Under the pieces are notes generated by a model. The model saw nothing but the letters and a program-made list of their open reading frames with translations. It searched no databases and was not told the origin of the DNA. Both the position numbers and the translations under genes were made by a program. DNA of 64,000 nt, taken from contig NZ_LMUR01000022.1 in the NCBI RefSeq assembly GCF_009765825.1, positions 590,320 through 654,319 of the forward strand, given 5' to 3'. Positions 1 through 7,379 of the stretch are shown here, piece by piece (position 1 is the first letter of the stretch; every line of letters starts with the position of its first letter). Origin of the DNA: Granulicella sp. L60. GTDB lineage: Bacteria > Acidobacteriota > Terriglobia > Terriglobales > Acidobacteriaceae.

Positions 1-84
1 GGGGAGGGTGGCGGCGGCTCCTGCGGCGAGGGTGCCGAGGAGGAAGTGGCGGCGGTTTGGGTTGGGTTGGTTGTTGGTGGACAT
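1..84 (-). CDS. Tat-exported protein, N-terminal fragment
   Basis: This is the first 28 codons of a gene that runs off the left edge of the window. It starts at an ATG at 82-84. The peptide has an N-terminal stretch rich in Asn and Pro, then Arg-Arg-His-Phe-Leu-Leu-Gly followed by a run of Ala, Gly, Thr and Leu. This is a twin-arginine (Tat) signal peptide of the RRxFL type, so the product is probably folded in the cytoplasm and exported. The mature domain lies outside the window and its function cannot be told. The gene is on the same strand as the branching enzyme, with a repeat-bearing spacer between them. Confidence 0.6.
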   Translation of the reverse strand, partial: MSTNNQPNPNRRHFLLGTLAAGAAATLP

Positions 85-95
85 GCGTTGACGTG

Positions 96-262
96 ATTGC
101 TAGAGAAGGATAGGCAGAGGCAGCAACAACTGCAAAGGCAGCAGCAGATCCCTACGGAATGACAAACAAAAGGGCAGGCAAAAGCAACGACAATCGCAAC
201 AGCAAAGACAACCGCAGATCCCCTGCGGGGATGACAACAATGGGACAAGCAACGGTAAATAA
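96..262 (-). repeat. Dispersed intergenic repeat, copy 1
   Basis: The spacer after the stop codon of the branching-enzyme gene carries short units of the type GCAGATCCCTRCGG joined by stretches rich in CAA, GCAA and GACAA. One unit contains the perfect small palindrome ATCCCC-TGC-GGGGAT near 220. Similar sequence occurs at 11141-11310 and 27455-27536, each time just 3' of a minus-strand gene. A looser relative lies at 48185-48319. The element is non-coding; REP-like or 3'-end processing roles are possible but not shown. Confidence 0.6.
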
Positions 263-300
263 CGAATTACAACAACCGCGATGGCGGGACGACAGATGGG

Positions 301-2160
301 TTAGGCGGTGACGGCGGACTCGGTTTGGGATTCGATGCGGGTTTGGTGGGCTCCGGCTACCCATAGGCCGGGGTCGATGTCGGGAAAGACGCCGTCACGG
401 CGTTCGATCTCGGCGAGGCGGCCCTCTTCTTCGAGGTGGATGCTGCCGGTGGCGTCGAAGCTCTGCCAGATGGCCTTGATCTCGTTGAACTGGTCGTTGT
501 GGGTGAGGAAGCGGATCTCTGCGTAGTCGCGGGCGGCTCCGGTGGTGATGAGGAACTGCCAGTCGGAGGATTCGAGGAGCAGGAGTTCGCGGCAGAGCTG
601 CTGCATGATGCGAAGGCCCTGGGCGGAGTTGCGCCAGTGGCCGGCGGTGCAGACCTCGCGGGTGTACAGCTCGGCGGGATAGATGTGGGTGTAGGTCCAG
701 GAGGTCTCGGGATTCATCCAGACCTGGTTGTTGCCCTCAGCTCCCCAAGAGCCTTCGTGCATGGCGATGAAGCCAGCACGAGGATATTTTTCGAGGTATT
801 CAGAGCAGCTGATGAGCTGGATGCCGGTGTTGTAGTCGTGCAGATTGCGGGCGATGGCTTCGAGCCAGTAGGGGCCTTCGAACCACCAGTGGCCGAAGAG
901 CTCGGCGTCGAAGGGGGAGCATAGGATCGGCGGGATATTGTCGTTGAAGCCGGACTTGAGGGCCTCGTAGACGAGATGGACGAAGTGGGCGGCGTGAGAC
1001 TTGGTGCGCTCGATGGCTTCGAGCGGGTAGTAGGGCTGCTTGTCGCCCATGTCGACCTTGGGGCCGGTAACGCGCCAGTAGCGATGACCGCCGGGCCAGC
1101 GCTTCTTGTGGAAGTCGAGATAGACGCCGTCGCCTGGATACCCGGTGTCGCCGGACCAGACCTGAACGCCGGTGCGGGGGTCGCGGGGGAAGATGGTGGT
1201 GGCGAAGCGCTTGTCGGACGCGCCGTCGGGACCGTGGTAAGGACCATCGACGTAGTAGGGCTGGTAGAGCGAGCGGTAGTTGGCGTGGGTCATGCGCTCG
1301 GTCTGCTCGTCTGTGGGGACGGCTCCTTTGAGGAGTTCGTACGGCGAGGGAACGCGATGGCCTTCTTCGACGAGGTGAGTATCGACGAAGAAGAAGTCGA
1401 TGTCGGATTCGGAGAGGGCCTGCTCGACGCCGATGCGGTTGAAGCCGGGGGGCGTGGGAGTGCCGTCGGCGTTGGAGACAGGGTAGTTCCAGAAGCCGGC
1501 GGGACGGTAGCCGCACTCAGGTGCCCAGATGCCCTTGGGGTGTTTGCCGATGTGGCGGATGTGGGTGGAGACGGCGGTGCGGATCTGGGCGCGGACGCTC
1601 TCGTCGGTGCCGAGCAGAGGCATGTAGCCGTGGGTCGCACCGCAGGTGATGATGTCGATGAGGCCGATGTCGTTGAAGTGGCGGAAGCCGGCGATGATGC
1701 TGCCGTTGAAGTGATTGAAGTCTTCGAGGGCCTGGGAGAAGAAGCGATGCCAGAAGCGGGCGGTCTCGGCAAGATGAGTTTCGCCGGACTGGATGAAGAA
1801 GGCCTCGTCTTCGCGTGCGGCTACGATCTTGCGGGTGACGTAGTTGGGGAACTCGGCGATGAAGACAGGGTGCGAGAGCTGCTCGAGGAGGATGGGGGAG
1901 AGATTGAGATTGCAGTTGAAGCGGATGTTGTCGCGCTCAAGATTTTTGAGGACGCGGAGGAGCGGAAGATAGGTTTCGGCGGCTGCTTCGTGGAGCCACT
2001 CCATGCCATGGGGCCAGGTGCCGTGGTTGACCACGTAGGGAAGATGCGCGTGCAGGGTAAAGGTGAGGAATCCTGCTGGGCGGGACGCGTTATCGACCGA
2101 TGCCTTCGTCAAAGCGGAGTACCTCATTTGGAGATTTTCGGTAGGGGCAGCATGTGCCAC
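301..2160 (-). CDS. GH57 1,4-alpha-glucan branching enzyme
   Basis: The predicted protein is a glycoside hydrolase family 57 enzyme with the C-terminal DUF1957-type region, the architecture of GH57 glycogen branching enzymes. Such enzymes cut alpha-1,4 glucan chains and rejoin them through alpha-1,6 links in the cytoplasm. The N-terminal barrel strand LHAHLPYV is at about 36-43. The putative nucleophile is Glu215 in WAPECGYRP, and the acid/base is Asp418 in SPFDAELFGHWW. The tail contains a DWQFLITTG-type motif. The frame opens with GTG at 2160; an ATG at 2127 (MRYSAL) is an alternative, and neither has a clear SD. Length (619 residues) is a little above the usual 520-580. No other glycogen gene is adjacent. 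Confidence 0.88.
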   Translation of the reverse strand: MAHAAPTENLQMRYSALTKASVDNASRPAGFLTFTLHAHLPYVVNHGTWPHGMEWLHEAAAETYLPLLRVLKNLERDNIRFNCNLNLSPILLEQLSHPVFIAEFPNYVTRKIVAAREDEAFFIQSGETHLAETARFWHRFFSQALEDFNHFNGSIIAGFRHFNDIGLIDIITCGATHGYMPLLGTDESVRAQIRTAVSTHIRHIGKHPKGIWAPECGYRPAGFWNYPVSNADGTPTPPGFNRIGVEQALSESDIDFFFVDTHLVEEGHRVPSPYELLKGAVPTDEQTERMTHANYRSLYQPYYVDGPYHGPDGASDKRFATTIFPRDPRTGVQVWSGDTGYPGDGVYLDFHKKRWPGGHRYWRVTGPKVDMGDKQPYYPLEAIERTKSHAAHFVHLVYEALKSGFNDNIPPILCSPFDAELFGHWWFEGPYWLEAIARNLHDYNTGIQLISCSEYLEKYPRAGFIAMHEGSWGAEGNNQVWMNPETSWTYTHIYPAELYTREVCTAGHWRNSAQGLRIMQQLCRELLLLESSDWQFLITTGAARDYAEIRFLTHNDQFNEIKAIWQSFDATGSIHLEEEGRLAEIERRDGVFPDIDPGLWVAGAHQTRIESQTESAVTA

Positions 2161-2293
2161 GTCTGAGCGGGCTCTGCTGCGTCGAGTTTACACCAGCCTG
2201 AAGCGGGCGCCGTTCGCGTCTAAAAACTCCAAAGATAAACCTTCCGGTTCAACGCTGGAGACGCTGTTAATAGCTTTGATGCAAAGAACGCGC

Positions 2294-3418
2294 TTACTGC
2301 TGCGGAAGATTTGCCGGCCTAGGTTGAAGGTCGGGATTGGTGGTGGTGGTGTCGTTGTCCTTGACTGGAACTTTGAAAGACAGAGTGTTGGTGAGGTGGA
2401 AGCGTACGAGGGTTTCGGCTGGGATCTGGACCTGCTGACCGCGGGTGATCGTGTTGACGCCTGCGCCTGCACCGCCTCCGGCTGCGGCTCCGATGGCTGC
2501 GCCTTTGCCTCCGCCGAAGATGCCTCCGAGGATGGCTCCGACGGCTGCGCCTCCGCCTACCTTCTCGGCGGTGTTGGCTCCGCGGCCCTTGCCCTGAACG
2601 CTGTAGGGCTCGGTGGTGATGGCCATCTTTTCGCCGTGGCGATTGAGGGTGGTGAGCTCTACGGTGAGGAGCGAGCTGCCTTTGTAGTGGGCGGCCTCCT
2701 GCACGGCGGAGACGCGGCCGGAGACGGGCGTTCCCTGACGGACGGCGACGAGACCGTCGACCAGGACGTCGGTGGCAAGGACGCCGGTGAAGGTGTCACC
2801 CTGCTGGGTGGTGGCGCTGTCGAGGGTCTGGGTGATGCGGACGGGAAGGACGGTGTCCGGAGTGAGGGTGATGTTGTGGAAGGCCGGGGGTGGTGGAGGT
2901 GGTGGCGGTGGAGGTGGCGGCGGCGGGAGTTCCTGCGGGGGCGGCAGTGGAGCTGCTGCTGCTACTTCGGCGGGCGGAGGTGGTGGAGTCGGCTGCTTAC
3001 GGACTACCGGGGCGGGCTTGGGTTTGGCGACTGGCGTCTTTTTGGGTGTGACGGGGATTGGTGGCGGAGGTGGGGGCGGGATAACGGCGGCGGTTGCGGC
3101 TGGCGTGGGCGGTTGGACGGTGAGGTTGTTGACGACAGTCTTGATGCCGGGGACCTGGGAGGCGTCGGCTGCGGCGAGGGAACGGGCGGCTTCGTTGCTT
3201 ACGGTGCCGTTGAGGGTGGCGATGCGAGTTTGAACGGAGGACTGGATTGACTCGGCGCTGAGGGCGCCGTCGGAGGCGATGCGGCTTTGCAGGGCGGCGG
3301 TGAGGCTGGCGTCGTCGGTCGGCGGGGCGGTCTTGCATCCAGCGAAGCCGAGGACGAGCGAGAAGATGGCGGCGGCCATGATGACGCGGGGCGCGGAGGG
3401 AGATTTTTTGTCGTGCAT
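2294..3418 (-). CDS. BON-domain, glycine-zipper lipoprotein
   Basis: This 374-residue envelope protein starts at an ATG preceded by AAAGGAA. A signal peptide ends in the lipobox LGFAGC, so Cys28 would be lipidated. Residues about 38-100 form a BON domain (phospholipid-binding, OsmY type). Next comes a very Pro-rich linker (about 105-185), then a beta-rich region about 190-285 (DTVLPVRITQTLDS). A Gly/Ala-rich glycine-zipper segment lies about 290-335 and a short conserved C-terminal block follows. Linker plus zipper suggest an outer-membrane or periplasm-spanning structural role; the exact function is unknown. It is transcribed toward the branching enzyme, 133 bp away. Confidence 0.7.
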   Translation of the reverse strand: MHDKKSPSAPRVIMAAAIFSLVLGFAGCKTAPPTDDASLTAALQSRIASDGALSAESIQSSVQTRIATLNGTVSNEAARSLAAADASQVPGIKTVVNNLTVQPPTPAATAAVIPPPPPPPIPVTPKKTPVAKPKPAPVVRKQPTPPPPPAEVAAAAPLPPPQELPPPPPPPPPPPPPPAFHNITLTPDTVLPVRITQTLDSATTQQGDTFTGVLATDVLVDGLVAVRQGTPVSGRVSAVQEAAHYKGSSLLTVELTTLNRHGEKMAITTEPYSVQGKGRGANTAEKVGGGAAVGAILGGIFGGGKGAAIGAAAGGGAGAGVNTITRGQQVQIPAETLVRFHLTNTLSFKVPVKDNDTTTTNPDLQPRPANLPQQ

Positions 3419-3459
3419 GGTGGTTCCTTTCGTGCCTGGAACGATCTCGTACTGCGAAC

Positions 3460-3477
3460 ACTCTAAATGACTAGAGT
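3460..3477. promoter_or_regulatory. Perfect inverted repeat upstream of the BON lipoprotein gene
   Basis: ACTCTA-AATGAC-TAGAGT is a perfect 6-bp inverted repeat with a 6-bp spacer, 42-59 bp upstream of the lipoprotein start. Position and symmetry fit an operator, but no dedicated regulator gene is next to it. Chance occurrence cannot be excluded. Confidence 0.3.
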
Positions 3478-3922
3478 AATAAATCTGATGTTGCGTTGAG
3501 GGAAGGTTCAGAGTGGAGGTGCTCGCGCGCCACGAGTTATTGATTCATAGGGAACTGACTATGGGGCTTTGAGGCTAAGTTCTGTCATTGAATATGACGC
3601 AGCGGAGGATGGAAGGTGACAGATAAGTGTGGACGGCGAGTTGGATGGAGGAGATAGGTGGGAAGATCTACGGATGGGCGACAACAGAGTTGAATGTGGG
3701 CGGATTGGGAGGTTGATGGGAATGAGTTGGGGTTGGCGCAACCTAATTTGATACGCGGGCATCTTCTCCAGAAGAGTATTTGTGTGCGGTAGGGCGGAAT
3801 ATGAAGCTGGGTGCCGGAGCGAGGTTTCAAGCTTTCGTCTGGCGCCACTGAAGTGTTCGAATTTGAGATATAACAGCGGAGGAAGCAGATTCCGCATTTG
3901 ATGCCTGAACAGGAGAATGAGC
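3478..3922. other. Intergenic region between the BON and YtxH genes
   Basis: About 450 bp separate two divergent genes. Open frames on the minus strand across 3559-4170 are Ser/Pro-rich, overlap the YtxH gene antisense and match no family, so no gene is called. A TATAAC at 3869-3874 lies 48 bp before the YtxH start and could be its -10 element, without a convincing -35. The SD AGGAG at 3911-3915 belongs to the YtxH gene. Confidence 0.4.
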
Positions 3923-4318
3923 ATGTCCGATAATGACAACGATAGCGGCGTAAGTGGATTGGGATGGTTTCTTGCGGGACTTGGTGTAGGCGCGCTGGTA
4001 GGGGTTCTGTATGCGCCCAAGGCCGGTAAAGAGACACGCGAGGATCTGGTAGCGAGTGCTCTGGATGCGAAGGATCGGGCGGCGGTGCTGGCGCAACAGG
4101 CACAGGACCGGGCCGCAGACTTGACAGCGCAGGGTAAGCAGCAGGTAAACGAGTATGTGGACCGCGGCAAGGAGTACTATGAGCGCGGACGGACGCAGTG
4201 GTCCCAGTATGTCGAGAAGGGCAAGGGATTGGTGCAGGAGCAGCATGATAAAGTTTCCGCTGCCATCGACGCGGGTAAGGATGCGTACGCTAGCTCGACG
4301 GGCGAGTCGCACACATAA
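3923..4318 (+). CDS. YtxH domain membrane-anchored stress protein
   Basis: This is a small protein of about 131 residues with one N-terminal membrane segment (LGWFLAGLGVGALVGVLYAP), followed by KAGKETRE. That pairing is diagnostic of the YtxH/gas-vesicle-like family. The rest is a long, charged, Ala/Gln-rich amphipathic helix that should lie on the cytoplasmic face. Two ATGs are possible. The one at 3923 has AGGAG seven bases upstream, whereas the ATG at 3917 lies almost on the SD, so 3923 is preferred. The family is general-stress associated with no known activity. A strong hairpin follows 20 bp after the stop. Confidence 0.72.
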   Translation: MSDNDNDSGVSGLGWFLAGLGVGALVGVLYAPKAGKETREDLVASALDAKDRAAVLAQQAQDRAADLTAQGKQQVNEYVDRGKEYYERGRTQWSQYVEKGKGLVQEQHDKVSAAIDAGKDAYASSTGESHT

Positions 4319-4337
4319 CGATTGATTTCGCAGCAAT

Positions 4338-4371
4338 GGCCCGGTCAGCCTCTTCGGGTTGGCCGGGCCTT
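4338..4371 (+). terminator. Rho-independent-like terminator after the ytxH gene
   Basis: GGCCCGGTCAGCC and GGTTGGCCGGGCC form a 13-bp stem (two or three G-T pairs) around a 6-base loop TCTTCG, followed by TT. It sits directly after the YtxH stop and before the next gene on the same strand. The T-tract is short. Confidence 0.65.
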
Positions 4372-4423
4372 ATGATTGTTGCTCAGAGTTTTTCTGGAAG
4401 ATTTCTGGGAGAGAAGAGACGAT

Positions 4424-4996
4424 ATGGAAGCGATACGGATCGTAGGAATTTGGATGCAGGACCCGGACTCGCTTTCGTCCGGTAACTCGAAGCTGCTGAT
4501 GTTCTTCGTGGGGATGGTCGCGGTTGCGATGACGGGTCAGGCGATTGCCCTGATCGTGATGGCGATTGGCGCGGCGAAGGCGAGGAAGCGTGGGCTGGAG
4601 ATCGCGGAAGAAGTTCGCGCGAAGGCGATGCCTATCTTCCACGATGCGCATGAGATGATTCGCGACATGAGCCCGAAGATCAAGGTGATTACGGAGAACT
4701 TTGTGGAGACTAGCCATGTGGTGCGGGCGAAGGCTCAGGAGTTCGACGTGACCGCTGCTGATGTGAACGCGAAGACGCGGGCGCAGGTAGCTCGGGTAGA
4801 TGGCATCGTGACTTCGGCTTTGAATACGACTGCGGAGATCTCGGAGGCGATTCAGCGTGGCATCAAGATTCCGGTGCGCGAGGTGTCGGGTCTGCTCAAT
4901 GGGCTGAAGGCAGGGCTGGATGTGCTGGTTGGACGGGCGAAGGGCTTTGGCTCCGAGCGTACGAGTGCGCGCAGGGATGTAGATCAGGGCTGGTAA
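4424..4996 (+). CDS. DUF948-like membrane protein
   Basis: The predicted product has about 190 residues, a single membrane helix at about 23-50 (MFFVGMVAVAMTGQAIALIV) and a long Ala/Lys/Val-rich helical tail. In the tail, segments such as VRAKAQEFDVTAADVNAKTRAQ resemble the helical repeats of DUF948/YtxG-type proteins. The longest open frame begins at 4376, but the ATG at 4424 follows GGGAGAGAAGAG at a better distance and removes a non-conserved extension. The partnership with YtxH just upstream mirrors the Firmicute ytxG-ytxH pair. This suggests a shared envelope-stress role, which is inference from context. Confidence 0.55.
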   Translation: MEAIRIVGIWMQDPDSLSSGNSKLLMFFVGMVAVAMTGQAIALIVMAIGAAKARKRGLEIAEEVRAKAMPIFHDAHEMIRDMSPKIKVITENFVETSHVVRAKAQEFDVTAADVNAKTRAQVARVDGIVTSALNTTAEISEAIQRGIKIPVREVSGLLNGLKAGLDVLVGRAKGFGSERTSARRDVDQGW

Positions 4997-5027
4997 TTTT
5001 TCGAACAGTTTTTATAGTAAGTACGGG

Positions 5028-6146
5028 TTAGATAATCCAACCACCTCCGACCACCTCGTCTTCCTGATAGAAGACGGCGGACTGGCCGGGGGTGATTGCA
5101 CGTTGGGGCTCGTCGAAGAGGGCGCGGACGGTTTGGTCGTCGACGCGGGAGAGCGTGGCCATGGCCGGGGTGTGGCGATGGCGGACCTTGATGCTGACGC
5201 GGATGGGGTCGGTGAGCGTGGGGATGGAGATCCAGTTCAGGCGGTTGGCGCGGAGATCGCGGGAGAGGAGATCTTCGTCGGAGCCTACGGTGACTTTGTG
5301 GGAGTCGGGATGGATGGCGAGGACGTAGAGCGGATTGACGGAGGTGAGGCCGAGTCCTTTGCGCTGGCCTACGGTGAAGCTCTGGATGCCTTCGTGGTGG
5401 CCGAGGACCTCGCCGGTGGTGGTGACAAGCTCGCCTGAGGTGTCGGGGAGGTCTTCGCCCTGCTCGTCGAGGTAGGCCTTGAGGAAGGTGTTGTAGTCGC
5501 CGCCGGGGATGAAGCAGATCTCCTGGGAGTCGGACTTTTGCGCGACGGCGAGACCGGCTTCGGCGGCCATGATGCGGACGGCGGGCTTCTGCATCTCGCC
5601 GAGTGGAAAGAGGGTGCGGCTTAGCTGATCCTGCGTGAGGCCGAAGAGGAAGTAGGTCTGGTCTTTGGACTTGTCTTCGGGGCGGGCGAGGATCCAGCGC
5701 TGACGGGTTTCGTCGAAGTGATTGCGGGCGTAGTGTCCAGTGGCTATGCGGTCGGCGCCGATCTGGCGGGCGGTGGTGAGGAGCTGGTCGAACTTGAGGT
5801 GGTTGTTGCAGAGGGTACAGGGGATGGGGGTGCGGCCGGCGAGGTACTCGGCGACGAAGGGCTTGACTACGTCGGCTTCGAAGCGGTCCTGCTGGTTGAC
5901 GACGTAGTAGGGGATGTCGAGCTGCTCGGCTACGTGGCGCGCGTCGTAGACGTCGTCGATGGAGCAGCAGCGGCCCTGGACGGCTTCGGGCATGCCTTCG
6001 TGTCCGGCGAGGCGGCGCTGGTTCCAAAGCTGGAGGGTGAGGCCGACGAGTTCGTGGCCCTGGGAGCGCAGGAGTGCGGCGACGGCGGAGGAGTCGACTC
6101 CTCCGGACATGGCGACTGCGATCGTGTTGTTGGGCTCGGTGGGCAC
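5028..6146 (-). CDS. mnmA: tRNA-specific 2-thiouridylase MnmA
   Basis: MnmA adds sulfur to U34 of the wobble position in tRNA Lys, Glu and Gln. The PP-loop ATP-binding motif SGGVDSS lies at residues 14-20. The conserved PCTLCN motif holds the first catalytic Cys, and the second persulfide Cys sits in QEICFIPGGDY. The C-terminal beta-barrel ends in ITPGQSAVFYQ. The reading frame stays open to 6389, but that extension runs through a palindromic repeat and is unlike any MnmA. GTG at 6146 gives 372 residues, the normal length, and is the last start before the PP-loop strand. No strong SD is seen there. Confidence 0.93.
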   Translation of the reverse strand: MPTEPNNTIAVAMSGGVDSSAVAALLRSQGHELVGLTLQLWNQRRLAGHEGMPEAVQGRCCSIDDVYDARHVAEQLDIPYYVVNQQDRFEADVVKPFVAEYLAGRTPIPCTLCNNHLKFDQLLTTARQIGADRIATGHYARNHFDETRQRWILARPEDKSKDQTYFLFGLTQDQLSRTLFPLGEMQKPAVRIMAAEAGLAVAQKSDSQEICFIPGGDYNTFLKAYLDEQGEDLPDTSGELVTTTGEVLGHHEGIQSFTVGQRKGLGLTSVNPLYVLAIHPDSHKVTVGSDEDLLSRDLRANRLNWISIPTLTDPIRVSIKVRHRHTPAMATLSRVDDQTVRALFDEPQRAITPGQSAVFYQEDEVVGGGWII

Positions 6147-6188
6147 GCTGTCTTCTATTTTCGCAGATTTCGGGTTTTGGGATGATTT

Positions 6189-6382
6189 TGTCCTGCCGGA
6201 TGGGCCGCCTGCTCGGCGGGAGGTCACTTCGTGACTTGTATACCCCTTCGGGTGGTCCTCCCGTTGGTCGGCACGATGATGATTCCGACCAGCGGGAGGA
6301 CCTTTCCTGATGATGATTGCGTGACCGGTATACGCGTCACGAAGTGACCTCCCGCTGAGCAGGCGGCTCGTCCGGCAGGACA
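6189..6382. repeat. Large nested inverted repeat (REP/BIME-like) between mnmA and rpiA
   Basis: The outer arms at 6189-6235 and 6336-6382 are 47 bp each and complementary with only three mismatches. An inner pair at 6254-6271 and 6285-6302 (18 bp, one mismatch) sits inside them, around a core with GATGATGATT. Each outer arm also contains its own small hairpin GTCAC-GAA-GTGAC. Short GTATACC/GGTATAC arms lie between. The element fills the whole space between rpiA and mnmA, both transcribed leftward, so the mRNA could fold into a long stem. No transposase-sized gene is present; it could be a REP/BIME cluster or a MITE. Confidence 0.8.
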
Positions 6383-6389
6383 TGGTCAT

Positions 6390-7070
6390 TTAAGGGCGGT
6401 GCAGCTGTGTGATCTTGCCGTCGTGGGCGAGGATGACGACGCTTGCCATGTTGATGAAGAGGCCGTGCTCGACGATGCCGGGGGTGTCGCTGAGCTTGCG
6501 TGCGAGCGATGCAGGATCGGGGATCTGGCCGAAGTGGCAGTCCAGGATGTGATGGCCTTCGTCAGTGATGAAGGGACCGCCGGTGGGCAGCTGGCGTACG
6601 CTGACGGTTGCGCCGAGGGCTTCCATCTCTTTTTTGACGAGGGGTTGCGCGAAGGTGATGACCTCGATGGGTACGGGGAACTTGCCGAGGACGGCGACCT
6701 GTTTGCTGGAGTCGGTGACGATGACGAGCTGGCTGGAGGCGGAGGCGACGATCTTTTCGCGCAGCAGTGCGCCTCCTCCGCCTTTGATGAGGCAGAGTTG
6801 AGGATCGAACTCGTCGGCTCCGTCGATGGTCACGTCGATGTGCTGGACCTCTTCGAAGGTGGTGAGGGGAATACCGAGGCTTGAGGCGAGATCGCGGGTC
6901 TGCGATGAGGTTGGGATGCCACGGATGGCGAGGCCAGCCTTGACGCGTTCGCCGAGGAGACGAACGGCGTAGGCGGCGGTGGAGCCTGTGCCCAGGCCTA
7001 CGATGTTGCCGTCGCGGATGAAGCTAAGACTGGCGAGTGCGGCGGCTTCTTTTTCCTGATCGTTGGCCAT
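6390..7070 (-). CDS. rpiA: Ribose-5-phosphate isomerase A
   Basis: RpiA interconverts ribose 5-phosphate and ribulose 5-phosphate in the pentose phosphate pathway. The 226-residue product carries the RpiA signatures GLGTGSTAAYAV (about 25-36), the catalytic DGADEFD loop (about 83-89) and KGGGGALLREKI (about 95-106). The C-terminal half has the usual GIVEHGLFI motif. The ATG at 7070 has AGGAGAT about six bases upstream. The stop lies only a few bases from the inverted repeat that separates it from mnmA on the same strand. Confidence 0.95.
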   Translation of the reverse strand: MANDQEKEAAALASLSFIRDGNIVGLGTGSTAAYAVRLLGERVKAGLAIRGIPTSSQTRDLASSLGIPLTTFEEVQHIDVTIDGADEFDPQLCLIKGGGGALLREKIVASASSQLVIVTDSSKQVAVLGKFPVPIEVITFAQPLVKKEMEALGATVSVRQLPTGGPFITDEGHHILDCHFGQIPDPASLARKLSDTPGIVEHGLFINMASVVILAHDGKITQLHRP

Positions 7071-7379
7071 GACGCGTATCTCCTGCGAAGTAGGTTGCTG
7101 TTGCCATGATATTCGAGTCGCCGGATGGGCGTGAGGGATGCGAAATAAAGCTGAGCCTCAAACACTTTTTTGCGGTAGAGTAACGACATCATTCTCAAAT
7201 CTATCTGTGGCGTTTGGGTGCGCGGTTGCCGCGTTATCTGAGTTGCGATTCTTCTTTATTTCCGGTGGCTCTATCTTCCGGTAGTTGGGCTTCCTCTTTT
7301 CGGTTGTCCGATTGCTTGGCTGTTAAAGACGCCGTGTTGAACGAAGTGCAATTTCACTGGAGTCGGTCGGAGGAGTTGG
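7071..7379. other. Divergent intergenic region rpiA / amine oxidase
   Basis: This 309-bp region must hold promoters for both divergent genes. The rpiA SD is at its left edge and the amine oxidase SD (GGAGGAG) at its right edge. I see no open frame, repeat or clear -35/-10 pair. A T-run lies at about 7164-7170. Confidence 0.4.

Noticed and set aside
976-2166. Long plus-strand open frame antisense to the branching enzyme
   Set aside because: It is a shadow of the GH57 gene caused by high G+C; the Val/Gly/Asp-rich product matches no family, and the opposite strand has clear catalytic motifs.
3559-4170. Minus-strand open frames between the BON and YtxH genes
   Set aside because: Ser/Pro/Arg-rich products without SD or family resemblance; they run antisense through the YtxH gene.
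4984-6027. Arg/His-rich minus-strand frame over mnmA
   Set aside because: Alternative-frame shadow of mnmA with an extreme Arg/Pro composition.
6147-6389. Upstream extension of the mnmA frame
   Set aside because: It lies inside the nested inverted repeat and is not MnmA-like; GTG 6146 gives the normal family length.
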